The notes: generated by a model from the sequence alone, not told the origin. 64,000 nt of DNA from Streptomyces tsukubensis (GCF_009296025.1 NZ_CP045178.1:2728001-2792000); one strand, 5' to 3'; numbered from the stretch's first letter, positions 43,484-53,003 are shown. Program-made: numbers and translations.

Positions 43484-44167
43484 CCGCGCGCCGCCTTGAC
43501 GCCCCGGGGGCCGCCCCTCGGAAAGCCGTCCACGGGGGCACAATTCGCCTTCGCGTCGAAGGCGTCCCGAGTGGTCGGCGGGACCGTTGGCCGTGGATCT
43601 TCGGCCGATCTTCGGCTGTACGGGAGGTCGGCTGACAGACCGTCAGGACGGTGGCCCCCGCCGGGCGGCGGTTTACGGCGCACCGCGCACACGGCACGTG
43701 TCCACGCGCACACAAGTCGTACCGGCGGAGCTGGGTCGATGTCACCCGAACGTGTCCGGTACTCGCCGGCCGATACGGACGGTGACGGCGTACGGGCGGG
43801 GTACGGCCAACCGCCGTGCTCGGAAGGCGAGTCGAAGCGCGAGGGCGGCGCCCCGCCGCGATGCGCGACGCACGGCCACGTGCACGGCGGGCGCACGGCC
43901 ACGAAGCGCGCCGCACGATCACACGTACAGCGCACCGTCACGAGTACGGCGCACCGGCCGGAACGCACGCCGGTCCTCGCCCGGAACACGCGGCGAGCCG
44001 CTCGCGCAGCGAGGATGACCGGGCCGCCCAGAGCGTGGCGTACGACTCGACCGGCCCCTCCGCCCCGTCAATGGATCCCTCAGGACATCACCCAGGACAT
44101 CGGTCAGGGAATCGGTCGGGAAATCCTCGGGGAATCGGTCGCGAAATCGGTCGGGCAAGGGAATCAG
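43484..44167. other. Long intergenic region with degenerate direct repeats
   Basis: These 684 bases lie between the glmS terminator and the end of the universal-stress gene. Long frames exist, but their amino-acid composition is Arg/His/Thr noise with no domain. One frame from ATG 43740 (GGAG 8 bases upstream) begins MSPERVRYSPADTDGDG and could be a small gene. Repeated words are cacggccacg/cggcgcaccg (43860-43960) and caggacat / gggaatcggtcggg (44080-44180). Confidence 0.5.
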
Positions 44168-44692
44168 TCAGGGAATCACGATGACGGGGCGTTTGGCGCG
44201 CCTGGCCAGGCGTCCCGCGACCGAGCCGAAGATACGGCCGACGATGCCCTGTGTGGAGCCGACGACGATCGCGTCCGCCTCGTACTCCTTGCCGACCTCC
44301 TCCAGTTCGTGGCAGATGTCGCCGCCGCGCTCCACGAGGATCCAGGGGACGTCCGACAGGTAGTCGGCGCAGGCCAGTTCGAGGCCCAGGACTTCCGTAC
44401 GGTGATCGGGGACGTCCACGAAGACGGGCGGCTCGCAGCCGGCCCAGACCGTGGTCGGGAGTCTGTTGGCGACGTGCACGATGATCAGACCGGAGCTGGA
44501 GCGGCTCGCCAGCCCGATCGCGTACGCGAGGGCGCGCTCGCTGGACGTGGAGCCGTCGAATCCGACCACGACACCGTGCCGGAAGGCCGGGTCGCATGAG
44601 TGACGTGTTTCTTCCACCGCCAGGGGGTCTGCCGTGGAATCGGCGACCGGCCTCTCGCGGTCAGCGGGTTCGGAGTATTCGTGACCGGCCAT
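44168..44692 (-). CDS. Universal stress protein (UspA family)
   Basis: This 174-residue single-domain UspA protein has a disordered N-terminal tail of about 35 residues. VVVGFDGSTSSERALAYAIG is the first strand-helix. The ATP-binding motif G-2X-G-9X-G(S/T) lies in VVGSTQGIVGRIFGSVAGRL, followed by the canonical last strand RPVIVIP. It is therefore probably the ATP-binding type. ATG 44692 is the first start before conserved sequence. It stands alone and leftward between glmS and adpA, and no regulatory partner is adjacent. Confidence 0.92.
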   Translation of the reverse strand: MAGHEYSEPADRERPVADSTADPLAVEETRHSCDPAFRHGVVVGFDGSTSSERALAYAIGLASRSSSGLIIVHVANRLPTTVWAGCEPPVFVDVPDHRTEVLGLELACADYLSDVPWILVERGGDICHELEEVGKEYEADAIVVGSTQGIVGRIFGSVAGRLARRAKRPVIVIP

Positions 44693-45209
44693 CGGTGTCT
44701 CGGCGAAGGTAATCCTCGTGGGAGGGTCAACGGGGGGAAGAGAGCCTTCTGGTTCCGACGGAGCCTCGTCAAGTCTGCGGCGTCAGGACCGGGGAGTGCT
44801 CGGGCGTGCGCGGGGAATTTCCAGACGTGCGGTTTCAGACGTGCGGGTGGGATACGCGTGCGAAGGGGAGGGCGCGTGAGCTGCTGTTGTAGCTGTGTCC
44901 GGGAATCATCTTCCCCACCGCCTACCCACAAGGGTACGGCGACACTCCTCTCCTGCCCAGACGCCGCGACTGCCGCGCGGCGGTTGCAGGGAGCATGCCC
45001 GAGGGCGGCCCTCTCTGGCAATGGTCTCTGGCCTGTGCAGTTGTTTATCCGTGTCTCCGTTCGCCGCCCGGCAGTACGTCCCGCGGTACGTGTGGGCGAA
45101 GCGGGCGTACCCGGACGTCCCGCCAGTGACCGGCCGCCCCACCACGCGTTGAGAGTGCGAAGCCACCGCCACAGGAACGAGCGAAGCCACCGCCACAGGG
45201 GAGCACTCC
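44693..45209. other. Intergenic region, no gene seen
   Basis: This 517-base region separates the divergent universal-stress and membrane-protein genes. It contains a direct repeat of gcgaagccaccgccacag (45161-45178 and 45181-45198) immediately before the ribosome binding site of the membrane-protein gene, and a less GC-rich patch around 44925-45075 that may hold the promoters. Confidence 0.5.
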
Positions 45210-45989
45210 GTGCCAGGACCACCGCACGCGCCCGCGCCCTCGACAGGGCCCGGTTCGGCGAACCAGCCCGCCCCGCCCGCCGGTCGGCGCCCCGTCGAGG
45301 GGCCCGGACCCACCCCGCCCGCACCTCCCGTCCCTCCGGCCCCTCGCGATCCCGGCCGCGGTGATTCCGGCGAACCCGGCCATCCGGACGGGTCATTTCG
45401 GCCGCCCCACGGCGGACCAGGACCGGACGGCACGAGGACCGCCGGATCGAGTGAACCCCGCAAGAGGGCACGCACCTTCCGCGGTCGTACTGATCCATCT
45501 CGCGGGCGTCGGCGGGGTGGCGCAAATCCGGTGGGCGCTCCGGTTTCCACAAACAGGGCGAATCCGGAGGGCGGCGCGGTTTCCGCAGACTGCCAGGACC
45601 CGGTGGACGGTCCGGTTCTGATGGGTGGTTCCGGCTCCGACGGCACGGAGATCCGCCATGTCGGCAGGGGCTCGGGCGGCGGCGCCCGCGAGGGGTCGGG
45701 GGACGTCGTGCGGTGGGCCGTGTTCAGCAGCGCTCTGGTCCCCGTAGTCCTTGTCGTTTACGGGTCGTCGCTTGTCGGAGCAGCGGGAACGGCGGTCGGA
45801 CTCGCCGCCATCACGGCCGCCTGCCGCCTGCTGCTGCGACAGTCGGAACGGGGCGCGGCCAGGTCGGCGGCGGAACGGTCGGGTCCGCACCGCGGCAGGC
45901 ACGGAAGGACGGGCGCGGGCACGCACCGAGGAGCGGCGGGGGCGCAGAAGAGCGTTCGCAGGCACCGGGCTCGCACGCCGGAGGAATGA
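45210..45989 (+). CDS. Membrane protein of unknown function upstream of adpA
   Basis: This 259-residue protein has a long disordered Pro/Gly/Arg-rich N-terminal half. Two closely spaced membrane helices follow at about residues 167-205 (VVRWAVFSSALVPVVLVVYG, then VGAAGTAVGLAAITAACRLL), and the tail is strongly basic (SERGAARSAAERSG onward). GTG 45210 has GGGGAG 7 bases upstream. The small two-helix core with basic tail is typical of streptomycete proteins found just before adpA (recalled synteny). The disordered half may be species-specific. The function is unknown. Confidence 0.75.
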   Translation: MPGPPHAPAPSTGPGSANQPAPPAGRRPVEGPGPTPPAPPVPPAPRDPGRGDSGEPGHPDGSFRPPHGGPGPDGTRTAGSSEPRKRARTFRGRTDPSRGRRRGGANPVGAPVSTNRANPEGGAVSADCQDPVDGPVLMGGSGSDGTEIRHVGRGSGGGAREGSGDVVRWAVFSSALVPVVLVVYGSSLVGAAGTAVGLAAITAACRLLLRQSERGAARSAAERSGPHRGRHGRTGAGTHRGAAGAQKSVRRHRARTPEE

Positions 45990-46375
45990 CGCATTTCCGC
46001 GCACGCCCCCACCGTTTTTCAGCCAACTTCTGCGACCTGGGGTTCCTTTGCCTCCAGCCGCCCTCAACCCGCCTTCCACCAGCCAGGAAAGGACCACGGA
46101 CGGTTCGCGCACCCTACGCGGACCGGCCACTGCGCTCAGGCGCACTTCCCAGCGGGCTCCGGGAGTGCAACGCTTCGTGATCGAATGCTTTACGCCAAGT
46201 TGCCATGTCGACATAGTGCTGGGTGCTGAACTGGTCATGGCGGCGACAGCGACACAGTAGATTCGATCTTGACTGTCTTATGGCGGGGGACTCGTGCAGG
46301 ACCGAGGGGAAACGTGCAGGAGCGAAACGCCCGACAAGAACGGGGTGCAGCGACCACCGAGGGGGGCTTAGCGCC
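45990..46375. promoter_or_regulatory. adpA upstream region
   Basis: This is a 386-base non-coding leader and promoter region, which is usual for adpA. It contains the AT-richer stretch 46155-46290 with a perfect palindrome ATGTCGACAT (46205-46214) and a TTGACT word at 46269 followed by TTATGG. I could not pick out a confident ArpA-like or AdpA box by eye. Confidence 0.6.
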
Positions 46376-47644
46376 ATGAGTCACGACGCCACTTCCGCAC
46401 CGGAGGCCTCGGCTCGGAAACTATCCGGCCGCAGGCGCCGTGAGATCGTCTCGGTGCTGCTGTTCAGCGGCGGCCCCATCTTCGAGAGTTCCATTCCACT
46501 CTCCGTCTTCGGCATCGACCGGCAGGACGCCGGGGTCCCTCGTTACCGGCTGCTCGTCAGCGCCGGCGAGGAGGGGCCGCTGCGAACGACAGGGGGACTC
46601 GAACTCACCGCCCCGCACGGCCTGGAGGCCGTCGCGCGGGCAGGCACGGTGGTGGTACCCGCCTGGCGGTCCATCACCTCGCCCCCACCGGAGGACGCCC
46701 TCGACGCACTGCGCCGCGCCCATGAGGAGGGCGCCCGCATCGTCGGCCTGTGCACCGGCGCGTTCGTCCTCGCGGCGGCGGGTCTGCTCGACGGGCGGCC
46801 CGCCACCACGCACTGGATGTACGCACCGACACTGGCCAAGCGCTACCCGTCGGTCCATGTGGACCCCAGGGAGTTGTTCGTCGACGACGGCGACGTGCTG
46901 ACCTCGGCGGGGACGGCGGCAGGTATCGATCTCTGTCTGCACATCGTCCGCTCCGACCACGGCACGGAGGCCGCGGGGGCGCTCGCGCGCAGGCTGGTCG
47001 TGCCACCCCGCAGGAGCGGTGGACAGGAGCGGTATCTCGACCGCTCTTTACCGGAGGAAATCGGCTCCGACCCGCTGGCCGAGGTCGTCGCCTGGGCACT
47101 CGAACACCTGCACGAGCAGTTCGACGTGGAGACCCTGGCGGCGCGCGCCTACATGAGCAGGCGCACCTTCGACCGCAGGTTCCGGTCGCTGACCGGCAGC
47201 GCTCCGCTCCAGTGGCTGATCACGCAGCGGGTGCTTCAGGCCCAGCGGCTGCTGGAGACGTCGGACTACTCGGTCGACGAGGTGGCGGGGCGGTGCGGCT
47301 TCCGTTCCCCCGTGGCGCTGCGCGGCCATTTCCGCAGGCAGCTCGGCTCCTCACCGGCGGCCTACCGTGCGGCCTACCGCGCCCGCAGGCCGCACGGCGA
47401 ACGCGAGGAGGCGGCGGCGGTGGCCATGCCGGCCGTGCCTTCCGGCAACGGTGAGTCGGGGGGTGTGCCGCAGCCGCGGCGCGCCTCGGGCGCGGGGCTG
47501 CTCGGCCACGCGACGGCCGCGCTCACGGCCCCGCAGCCGGTGCCGGCCGCGGGGAAACCGGAGTCGGACGCCTATGCGGCGGGGGCGTCCGCCGCTCCGG
47601 GCCGACCGAGCCTCCCCGGCCAGCGGGAACGCCCCGTAGGGTAA
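46376..47644 (+). CDS. adpA: AdpA, AraC-family pleiotropic developmental regulator with a TTA codon
   Basis: This is a 422-residue master activator of development and secondary metabolism. The N-terminal DJ-1/PfpI-like dimerisation domain (VLLFSGGPIFESSIPLSVFG; LCTGAFVLAAAGLLDGR; TSAGTAAGIDLCLHIV) is joined to an AraC HTH (EQFDVETLAARAYMSRRTFD; VDEVAGRCGFRSPVALRGHF). The sequence matches S. griseus AdpA almost residue for residue as I recall it. A leucine TTA codon at 47048-47050 (residue 225, in the linker) makes translation depend on the bldA tRNA, a known adpA trait. ATG 46376 follows GGGGGG. The tail after residue 340 is variable and Ala/Gly/Pro-rich. orn starts 5 bases after the stop. 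Confidence 0.97.
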   Translation: MSHDATSAPEASARKLSGRRRREIVSVLLFSGGPIFESSIPLSVFGIDRQDAGVPRYRLLVSAGEEGPLRTTGGLELTAPHGLEAVARAGTVVVPAWRSITSPPPEDALDALRRAHEEGARIVGLCTGAFVLAAAGLLDGRPATTHWMYAPTLAKRYPSVHVDPRELFVDDGDVLTSAGTAAGIDLCLHIVRSDHGTEAAGALARRLVVPPRRSGGQERYLDRSLPEEIGSDPLAEVVAWALEHLHEQFDVETLAARAYMSRRTFDRRFRSLTGSAPLQWLITQRVLQAQRLLETSDYSVDEVAGRCGFRSPVALRGHFRRQLGSSPAAYRAAYRARRPHGEREEAAAVAMPAVPSGNGESGGVPQPRRASGAGLLGHATAALTAPQPVPAAGKPESDAYAAGASAAPGRPSLPGQRERPVG

Positions 47645-47649
47645 GCCGT

Positions 47650-48273
47650 ATGAACGATCGCATGGTGTGGATCGACTGCGAGATGACCGGCCTCTCGCTG
47701 GCGAAGGACGCACTCATCGAGGTGGCCGCACTCGTCACCGACTCCGAGTTGAATGTGCTCGGTGACGGTGTGGACATCGTCATCCGGCCGCCGGACGAAG
47801 CGCTGGAGACCATGCCGGAGGTGGTGCGGCAGATGCACACCACCTCCGGCCTCCTCGACGAGCTGGCCGGCGGCACGACGCTGGCAGCCGCCGAGGAGCA
47901 GGTCCTGGCCTATGTACGTGAACATGTGAAGGAGCCGGGCAAGGCACCACTCTGCGGCAACACGGTCGGCACGGACCGTAATTTCCTGGCGCGTGACATG
48001 GCGGATCTTGAGGGGTACCTCCACTACCGGATAGTGGATGTCTCCTCGATCAAGGAGCTGTCCCGCAGGTGGTTCCCCCGGGCGTACTTCAACAGCCCGG
48101 ACAAGAACGGCAACCACCGGGCGCTGGCCGACATCCAGGACTCGATCGCGGAGCTGCGCTACTACCGCGAGGCGGTCTTCGTCCCCCAGCCGGGCCCGGA
48201 CTCGGACACGGCGAAGACCATCGCCGCCAAGTACGTCCTGCCCCGCCCGACCCCCCTGACCGACCCCGCCTGA
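47650..48273 (+). CDS. orn: Oligoribonuclease
   Basis: This 207-residue DEDDh 3'-5' exoribonuclease degrades 2-5-nt RNAs and pGpG, completing c-di-GMP turnover. Motifs are VWIDCEMTGL (Exo I), GNTVGTDRNFLARDM (Exo II) and HRALADIQDSIAELRYY (Exo III with catalytic His-Asp). It is placed 5 bases after adpA, as in other streptomycetes where ornA is needed for normal aerial growth (known). Length is normal. It may be expressed with adpA or from a promoter inside adpA. Confidence 0.96.
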   Translation: MNDRMVWIDCEMTGLSLAKDALIEVAALVTDSELNVLGDGVDIVIRPPDEALETMPEVVRQMHTTSGLLDELAGGTTLAAAEEQVLAYVREHVKEPGKAPLCGNTVGTDRNFLARDMADLEGYLHYRIVDVSSIKELSRRWFPRAYFNSPDKNGNHRALADIQDSIAELRYYREAVFVPQPGPDSDTAKTIAAKYVLPRPTPLTDPA

Positions 48274-48378
48274 CCCCCGCCCACCCCCGCCGTCCCCGAC
48301 GACGAAAGGTGGGCGCGAGCACCCCCCAGGACCCTGTACACTTTTTCTCGGCCGGTCAGAAGAGAACGACCGGACGTG

Positions 48379-48451
48379 GTGGGTGTAGCTCAGCTGGTAG
48401 AGCACCTGGTTGTGGTCCAGGAAGTCGCGGGTTCAAGTCCCGTCACTCACC
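48379..48451 (+). tRNA. tRNA-His (anticodon GTG)
   Basis: The acceptor arm GTGGGTG (48379-48385) pairs with CACTCAC (48444-48450). The D-arm contains AGCTCAGCTGGTAGAGC, the anticodon stem CCTGG/CCAGG encloses GTG (48412-48414), and the T-loop is GGTTCAAGTCC. The base before position 1 is G (48378) and the discriminator is C, the G-1:C73 pair diagnostic of tRNA-His. CCA is not encoded. Confidence 0.97.
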
Positions 48452-48461
48452 CTGCAAGGGG

Positions 48462-48497
48462 AAGCCCCTGACCTGCGGAAACGCGGGTCAGGGGCTT
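48462..48497 (+). terminator. Terminator after tRNA-His
   Basis: AAGCCCCTGACC (48462-48473) pairs with GGTCAGGGGCTT (48486-48497), followed by tgtctgttt, a rare near-canonical intrinsic terminator with a T-rich tail. Confidence 0.9.
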
Positions 48498-48986
48498 GTC
48501 TGTTTCCTGGGCTGGTTCCTGAGCCGGCCACACCGCGGCCGAACACGGCCGGATTCCCGGCCTGCCGTGCGGCGGCGAAGGCTGAGATGGTCGAGGGGTC
48601 GGAGCAGGTCGACGCGGTCCCGGTCGTTCCTGGACGGGCGGGGATGGACGGCGCACGCCAAGGGGCCGAGGCCCTGCTCGATCATTCGGTGGGCTGGCTG
48701 CGCCGCAACCGGGTGCTGCTGCGGCGCGAAGCCGGAGAGGACCTCGGAGCCCAAGCGCACCGCGACGGGCACCGCGGTGATGCGCCACCTGGAGGCCAAG
48801 GCGATCAACGACGCCCCGGACCTGTTGGCCGGCGGCACCTTCTGCTTTTCGGACCACCCGTATAGGACAGCCCGCTCCATGAGAGTGCGAGGTCAGCCGT
48901 GCGTTGGTTACGCACTGAGCTTGGCCGCGTTCAGTGCGAGTACATACGGCGTCCATGGCGGTGTCGATCGTTCGCCCGCCGTCGGC
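48498..48986. other. Gene-poor region between tRNA-His and the EccC block
   Basis: In this 489-base region no frame has clear coding character. A plus-strand frame (about 48587-48862) yields fragments such as LLDHSVGWLRRNRVLLRREA and, in another frame, HLEAKAINDAPDLLAGGTF. These look like possible decayed gene pieces in shifted frames, but I cannot match them to a family. No copy of the tRNA 3' end is repeated here. Confidence 0.45.
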
Positions 48987-51900
48987 TCACTCGCCCTTCA
49001 CCAGGGCCACCTGGATCAATGTCGTCGGGGATTGGCGCCGGACCAGGACGCCGCGGCCGGGCGGTCGCTGAGCGGCCCGCTGGTCGCCGAGAAGCGGGCC
49101 TTCGCGGTGATCGCCCGAGAGGATCAGGCCGTCCGCGCCGAGTTCGCGGAGACGGCTCAGCAGCGGCTCGGACATCTGGCCGCGCATCAGCCCGCTGACC
49201 CGCCGGGCGGTGACGAGGTGAAGGCCGAGTTCGCGGGCCTGCGGCAGATAGTCGATCAGGGGGGCCAGCGGCGACCGGTGCCCGCCGCCCACCAGGTCGT
49301 AGTCGTCCACGACGACGTAGAACTCGGGGCCGGCCCACCAACTGCGTTCGCGCAGCTGTTCCGTGGTGACATCGTGCGGCGGGAGCCGCTCGGCCAGCTT
49401 GGCCGCCACCTGTTCCACGTAGACCGTGGCGGCGTTCGCGTCACCGGCGTACGCGCCCAGATGGTCCGGGGGGACCACTCCGAGAAGCGAACGCCGGTAG
49501 TCGATGACGATGAACCGGGCCTCCCAGGCGGAGCGTCGCTCCGCGAGCCCCGTCATCCAGGTGCGCAGGAAGGCCGATTTGCCGGACCCCGAGTCCCCGA
49601 ACACCAGGAAGTGGGGGTCGGTGGCGGTGAGGTCCAGGTGGACCGGTGCGAGGTCGCTCTCGCCGATACCGATGGGGACGCCGGGCTGCGAGTCCCCTTC
49701 GGGCAGGGCGAGTTCGTCAGTGCCCACCCGGTCGGGCAGCATACGTACGGACGGTGCGGCCCGGCCGTTCCACGCTTCGGCCATCCGGGAGATGGCGTCG
49801 CTCTGCGCGTCGGCGAGACCATCGGTGCTGTCCTCGCCGTCGAGCCGGGGCAGCGCCGCCTGGTACTGCGTTCCCGGCGGCGCCATGCCACGCCCGGGGG
49901 CCACGCCGGTGTACTGGCGTGCCAGGCGACGGTTGATCTCGGAGTCCGTCGGATCGTTGAGCCGCAGTTCCAGCCGGGCGGAGAAGACGTCACGCAACGA
50001 CATCCGCAGGTCGGCCCAGCGGTTGGCGCTGAGGATCAGATGTACCGCGACACCCAGTCCACGTGCCGCGATGTCGAGTATCGCGGTGTCGATGCCCTCG
50101 ATCTCGCCGCGCGCCGCACCCCAGTTGTCGATCACGAGGAACACATCGGCTGTCCGTACCGACGGCGGAAGACCGCCTGACGCGCGCAGACGACGGAATT
50201 CGGCGGCGGAGTCCAGGCCGAGGTGCCGGAAGAGCCGCTCGCGTTCGGCGATCAGCTGGAGCGTCTCGGCCAGGACCCGCCCGGCCTGCGGCAGATCGTG
50301 CCGGCCGGCCACGCCACTGACGTGCGGGGCGCGCTCGAAGGGCTGCATCGTGCCGCCGCCGAAGTCCAGGCAGAGGAATTGCGCCTCGTCGGGGGTGTGG
50401 GTCAGCATCGCGGACAGCATCAGGGTGCGCAGCAGGGTGCTCTTGCCCGATTGCGGCGCGCCGACCAGCGCGAGGTGTCCTGACTCCGCGAAGTTGGTGA
50501 TGAGGGGGTGCTGGAGCTGCTGGAGCGGTACGTCGAGTACCCCGACGGGGAAGCGGAGTTCGCCCTTGTGCGGCCACCATTCGGCCGACAGTCCACGGTC
50601 AGGATCGACGGCGACCGGGCCGGTCAGGTCGTCGAGGCTCAGCGCGGCGGGCAACGGCGGCAGCCACACCTGGTGGGCGGCCTGGCCGGAGCTGCCCAGC
50701 CGGTTCACGATGGTCTGCATCTCGGTCGGCCCGGTGAGCGCCGGCTGTGCGCGCGGGGCGGGTGTCCCGGCGGGATCGGCGTCGGGGGTGGGCGGCACGC
50801 GCAGACCGAAGGCCACCGGGCGGCTGGGTGGTGGGCCGGCGATGAGTTCGCGTTCCTCGGCCGACTCGTACGCCCCGGAGACGTGGGCCACCCGGAACCG
50901 CTCGAAAACCGACTCGGTCACCTTCAGGTACGCCGAACCGGGGATCGGTGGCAGCCGGTAGGCGTCCGGGACCCCGATGACCGCCCGGGACTCCGCGGCG
51001 GAGAAGGTCCGCAGGCAGATGCGGTAGGACAGGTTCGATTCCAGGCCCCGCAGCCTGCCCTCCTCCAGCCGCTGCGTCGCGAGCAGCAGGTGCATGCCGA
51101 GGCTGCGGCCGACCCGGCCGATCTGTACGAAGAGGTCGATGAAGTCGGGGCGGGCGGAGAGCAGTTCGCCGAACTCGTCCACGACGATCAGCAGGTAGGG
51201 CAGTGGCTCCAGCGGACGGCCGTCCTGTCCCTTCGCCCCGGCGGCGCGGCGCAACTGGTACTCGCGCACCGTGTCGACGTTGCCCGCGTCGCGCAGCATG
51301 CGCTGGCGGCGCTGCTGCTCCCCCGTCAGCGCGTCGAGGACCCTGTCCACCAGGGCGAGGTCGTCGACCAGGTTGGTGATGAGGCCTGCCACGTGGGGAA
51401 GTTCGGTGACGCCCGCGAAGGTGGCGCCGCCCTTGAAGTCCACCAGGACGAGGCTGAGCAGTTCGGGTGAGTGCGTCATCGTCAGCCCGGTGACGAGCGT
51501 ACGCAGCAGTTCGCTCTTGCCGGAACCGGTGGCGCCGACGATCAGACCGTGCGGGCCCATGCCGCCCTGGGCCGACTCCTTGAGGTCCAGCACGAGCGGC
51601 TGGCCGTTCCCGTCGAAGCCGATCGGCATGCGCAGCACGTCCTCCGCGTCCGCGTCGACCCACAGCTGTTCCGGTTCGAACGTGCCGAGGTCGGCGACGC
51701 CCAGCATGCTCGGCAGGGACATGGTCTGGGCAAGGACCTCGTCCCCTTCGACGGACAGGCGCAGGGGTGCCAGCGTGCGGGCGATGGCTTCGCACAGCCG
51801 CGGTTCCGGCCGGTCCGCGATCACGTCGGTGACCGGCGAGCGCGGCTCGCCCCGACGGCCCTCAAGGGTGAGGGTGCCGTCCTCTTTCACCCGTACCCGC

Positions 51901-53003
51901 GTGTCGGCGCGGGTCGGCTCGTCGTTCTCCCTGTCCACCAGGCAGATCACGGTGATCCCGGTGGCCGGGCCGGCCACCGCGGTGAGTTCGGTGGCCAGCT
52001 GCGATCTCGCCCAGGCCGCTCTCGGGTCGTACCTGTCGAGTACGACCAACAGTCGCTGCCGGGTGTCGGGGGTCTCGTTGCCCAGCAGGCCGCGGCGGGC
52101 GCCCGGCTGCCCCGCGGCCTGGTCCAGCCGTTTCCGCAGGTAGTCGGCGATGCTCTCGAAGTCCTCCGCGACCAGCGGCACCACTCCGGCCTCGCCGGTG
52201 GCTTCCGCCTCGTGGGCGTGCGGCAGCCACTTGGCCCACTCCCAGTCCTCGCCGCCGGTGGCGATGGCCACCGCCACGTCGTCTGGCGCGTGCAGCACCG
52301 CTATCTGGCTCAGGACGGCCCGTACCACCCCGCGGGCGGTGTCGGAGGGTCCCAGCACGCTGACGACCCCCGCGCGTCCCAGGTCCACCACGGCCGGCTG
52401 GCCGCCGACCGTGATCATCGACTCGATCAGCCGGTCGGCCGCCGCCTTGGCCCGGGTGTCGTACTCCACCGTCGGGTCGTTGCGGGTGGCCAGCCGGATG
52501 GGCGTCGACAGCGGCGCCTTCCCGACGCCGACGCACACCCGCAGGAAGTCGGGGTCGGTGACGCGGCGCTCCCACACGCGCCGACGCGCGGCGGCTATCG
52601 CCCACAGCCGGTAGGGCGAAGGGAAGGTCCAGGCCGCGACCAGCCGCTGGTTGTCGGCGACCTGCCGGGCGGCTTCCCGCACCTCGACCAAGTGCTCCAG
52701 GTAGAGGTCCCTGGCCCGCGTCTTCTTCTTGCGCGCCTGGCCGCGCATCTGCACCCGGACGGCCACGGTGACGCCGATCGACAGCACCACGAAGGCGATG
52801 CCCAGCAGCACCAGCAGCTTCCGTCCGCCGGACATCAGATAGGCCGCCATGCTGATGCTGGACAGCAGCGGCATGAGCAGGTAGATCCAGTTCGCGCCCT
52901 GGTCCTTACCGGCGGGCTGCGGCGGTGCCGACAGCACGACCGGTTCCGTCGGGAGTTGCGGCGGGACGATCCTGGCGGAGCGATGAAAGATGATGCGGGA
53001 CAT
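48987..53003 (-). CDS. eccC: Type VII secretion ATPase EccC (three FtsK/SpoIIIE domains)
   Basis: This is a 1338-residue membrane-anchored motor, EccCa and EccCb in one chain. Two membrane helices lie near residues 39-57 and 61-83 and are followed by the EccCa core. Three P-loops are present: GATGSGKS (490-497), GAPQSGKS (848-855) and GDSGSGKS (1136-1143). The matching Walker B regions are LLIVVDEFGEL, VFLVIDNWG and FYVVVDDYDLV. VDFKGGATFAGVTELPHV is the EccC hallmark after the first P-loop. Domains 2 and 3 have imperfect Walker B acids, as is common. ATG 53003 (MSRIIFHRSARIVPP, the usual EccC start) is preferred to the longer frame. It heads or ends a leftward block with a YbaB protein and putative substrates. 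Confidence 0.96.
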   Translation of the reverse strand: MSRIIFHRSARIVPPQLPTEPVVLSAPPQPAGKDQGANWIYLLMPLLSSISMAAYLMSGGRKLLVLLGIAFVVLSIGVTVAVRVQMRGQARKKKTRARDLYLEHLVEVREAARQVADNQRLVAAWTFPSPYRLWAIAAARRRVWERRVTDPDFLRVCVGVGKAPLSTPIRLATRNDPTVEYDTRAKAAADRLIESMITVGGQPAVVDLGRAGVVSVLGPSDTARGVVRAVLSQIAVLHAPDDVAVAIATGGEDWEWAKWLPHAHEAEATGEAGVVPLVAEDFESIADYLRKRLDQAAGQPGARRGLLGNETPDTRQRLLVVLDRYDPRAAWARSQLATELTAVAGPATGITVICLVDRENDEPTRADTRVRVKEDGTLTLEGRRGEPRSPVTDVIADRPEPRLCEAIARTLAPLRLSVEGDEVLAQTMSLPSMLGVADLGTFEPEQLWVDADAEDVLRMPIGFDGNGQPLVLDLKESAQGGMGPHGLIVGATGSGKSELLRTLVTGLTMTHSPELLSLVLVDFKGGATFAGVTELPHVAGLITNLVDDLALVDRVLDALTGEQQRRQRMLRDAGNVDTVREYQLRRAAGAKGQDGRPLEPLPYLLIVVDEFGELLSARPDFIDLFVQIGRVGRSLGMHLLLATQRLEEGRLRGLESNLSYRICLRTFSAAESRAVIGVPDAYRLPPIPGSAYLKVTESVFERFRVAHVSGAYESAEERELIAGPPPSRPVAFGLRVPPTPDADPAGTPAPRAQPALTGPTEMQTIVNRLGSSGQAAHQVWLPPLPAALSLDDLTGPVAVDPDRGLSAEWWPHKGELRFPVGVLDVPLQQLQHPLITNFAESGHLALVGAPQSGKSTLLRTLMLSAMLTHTPDEAQFLCLDFGGGTMQPFERAPHVSGVAGRHDLPQAGRVLAETLQLIAERERLFRHLGLDSAAEFRRLRASGGLPPSVRTADVFLVIDNWGAARGEIEGIDTAILDIAARGLGVAVHLILSANRWADLRMSLRDVFSARLELRLNDPTDSEINRRLARQYTGVAPGRGMAPPGTQYQAALPRLDGEDSTDGLADAQSDAISRMAEAWNGRAAPSVRMLPDRVGTDELALPEGDSQPGVPIGIGESDLAPVHLDLTATDPHFLVFGDSGSGKSAFLRTWMTGLAERRSAWEARFIVIDYRRSLLGVVPPDHLGAYAGDANAATVYVEQVAAKLAERLPPHDVTTEQLRERSWWAGPEFYVVVDDYDLVGGGHRSPLAPLIDYLPQARELGLHLVTARRVSGLMRGQMSEPLLSRLRELGADGLILSGDHREGPLLGDQRAAQRPPGRGVLVRRQSPTTLIQVALVKGE

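Noticed and set aside
43496..44599. 367-codon plus-strand frame
   Set aside because: Composition is random Arg/His/Thr/Pro, there is no domain, and its last part is antisense to the universal-stress gene.
45751..46260. 169-codon plus-strand frame before adpA
   Set aside because: It overlaps the membrane-protein gene in another frame and enters the adpA promoter region. There is no ribosome binding site or conserved motif.
48498..48986. Transposase remnant after tRNA-His
   Set aside because: Fragments such as GWLRRNRVLLRR loosely recall transposase ends, but no DDE motif, inverted repeats or duplication could be found.
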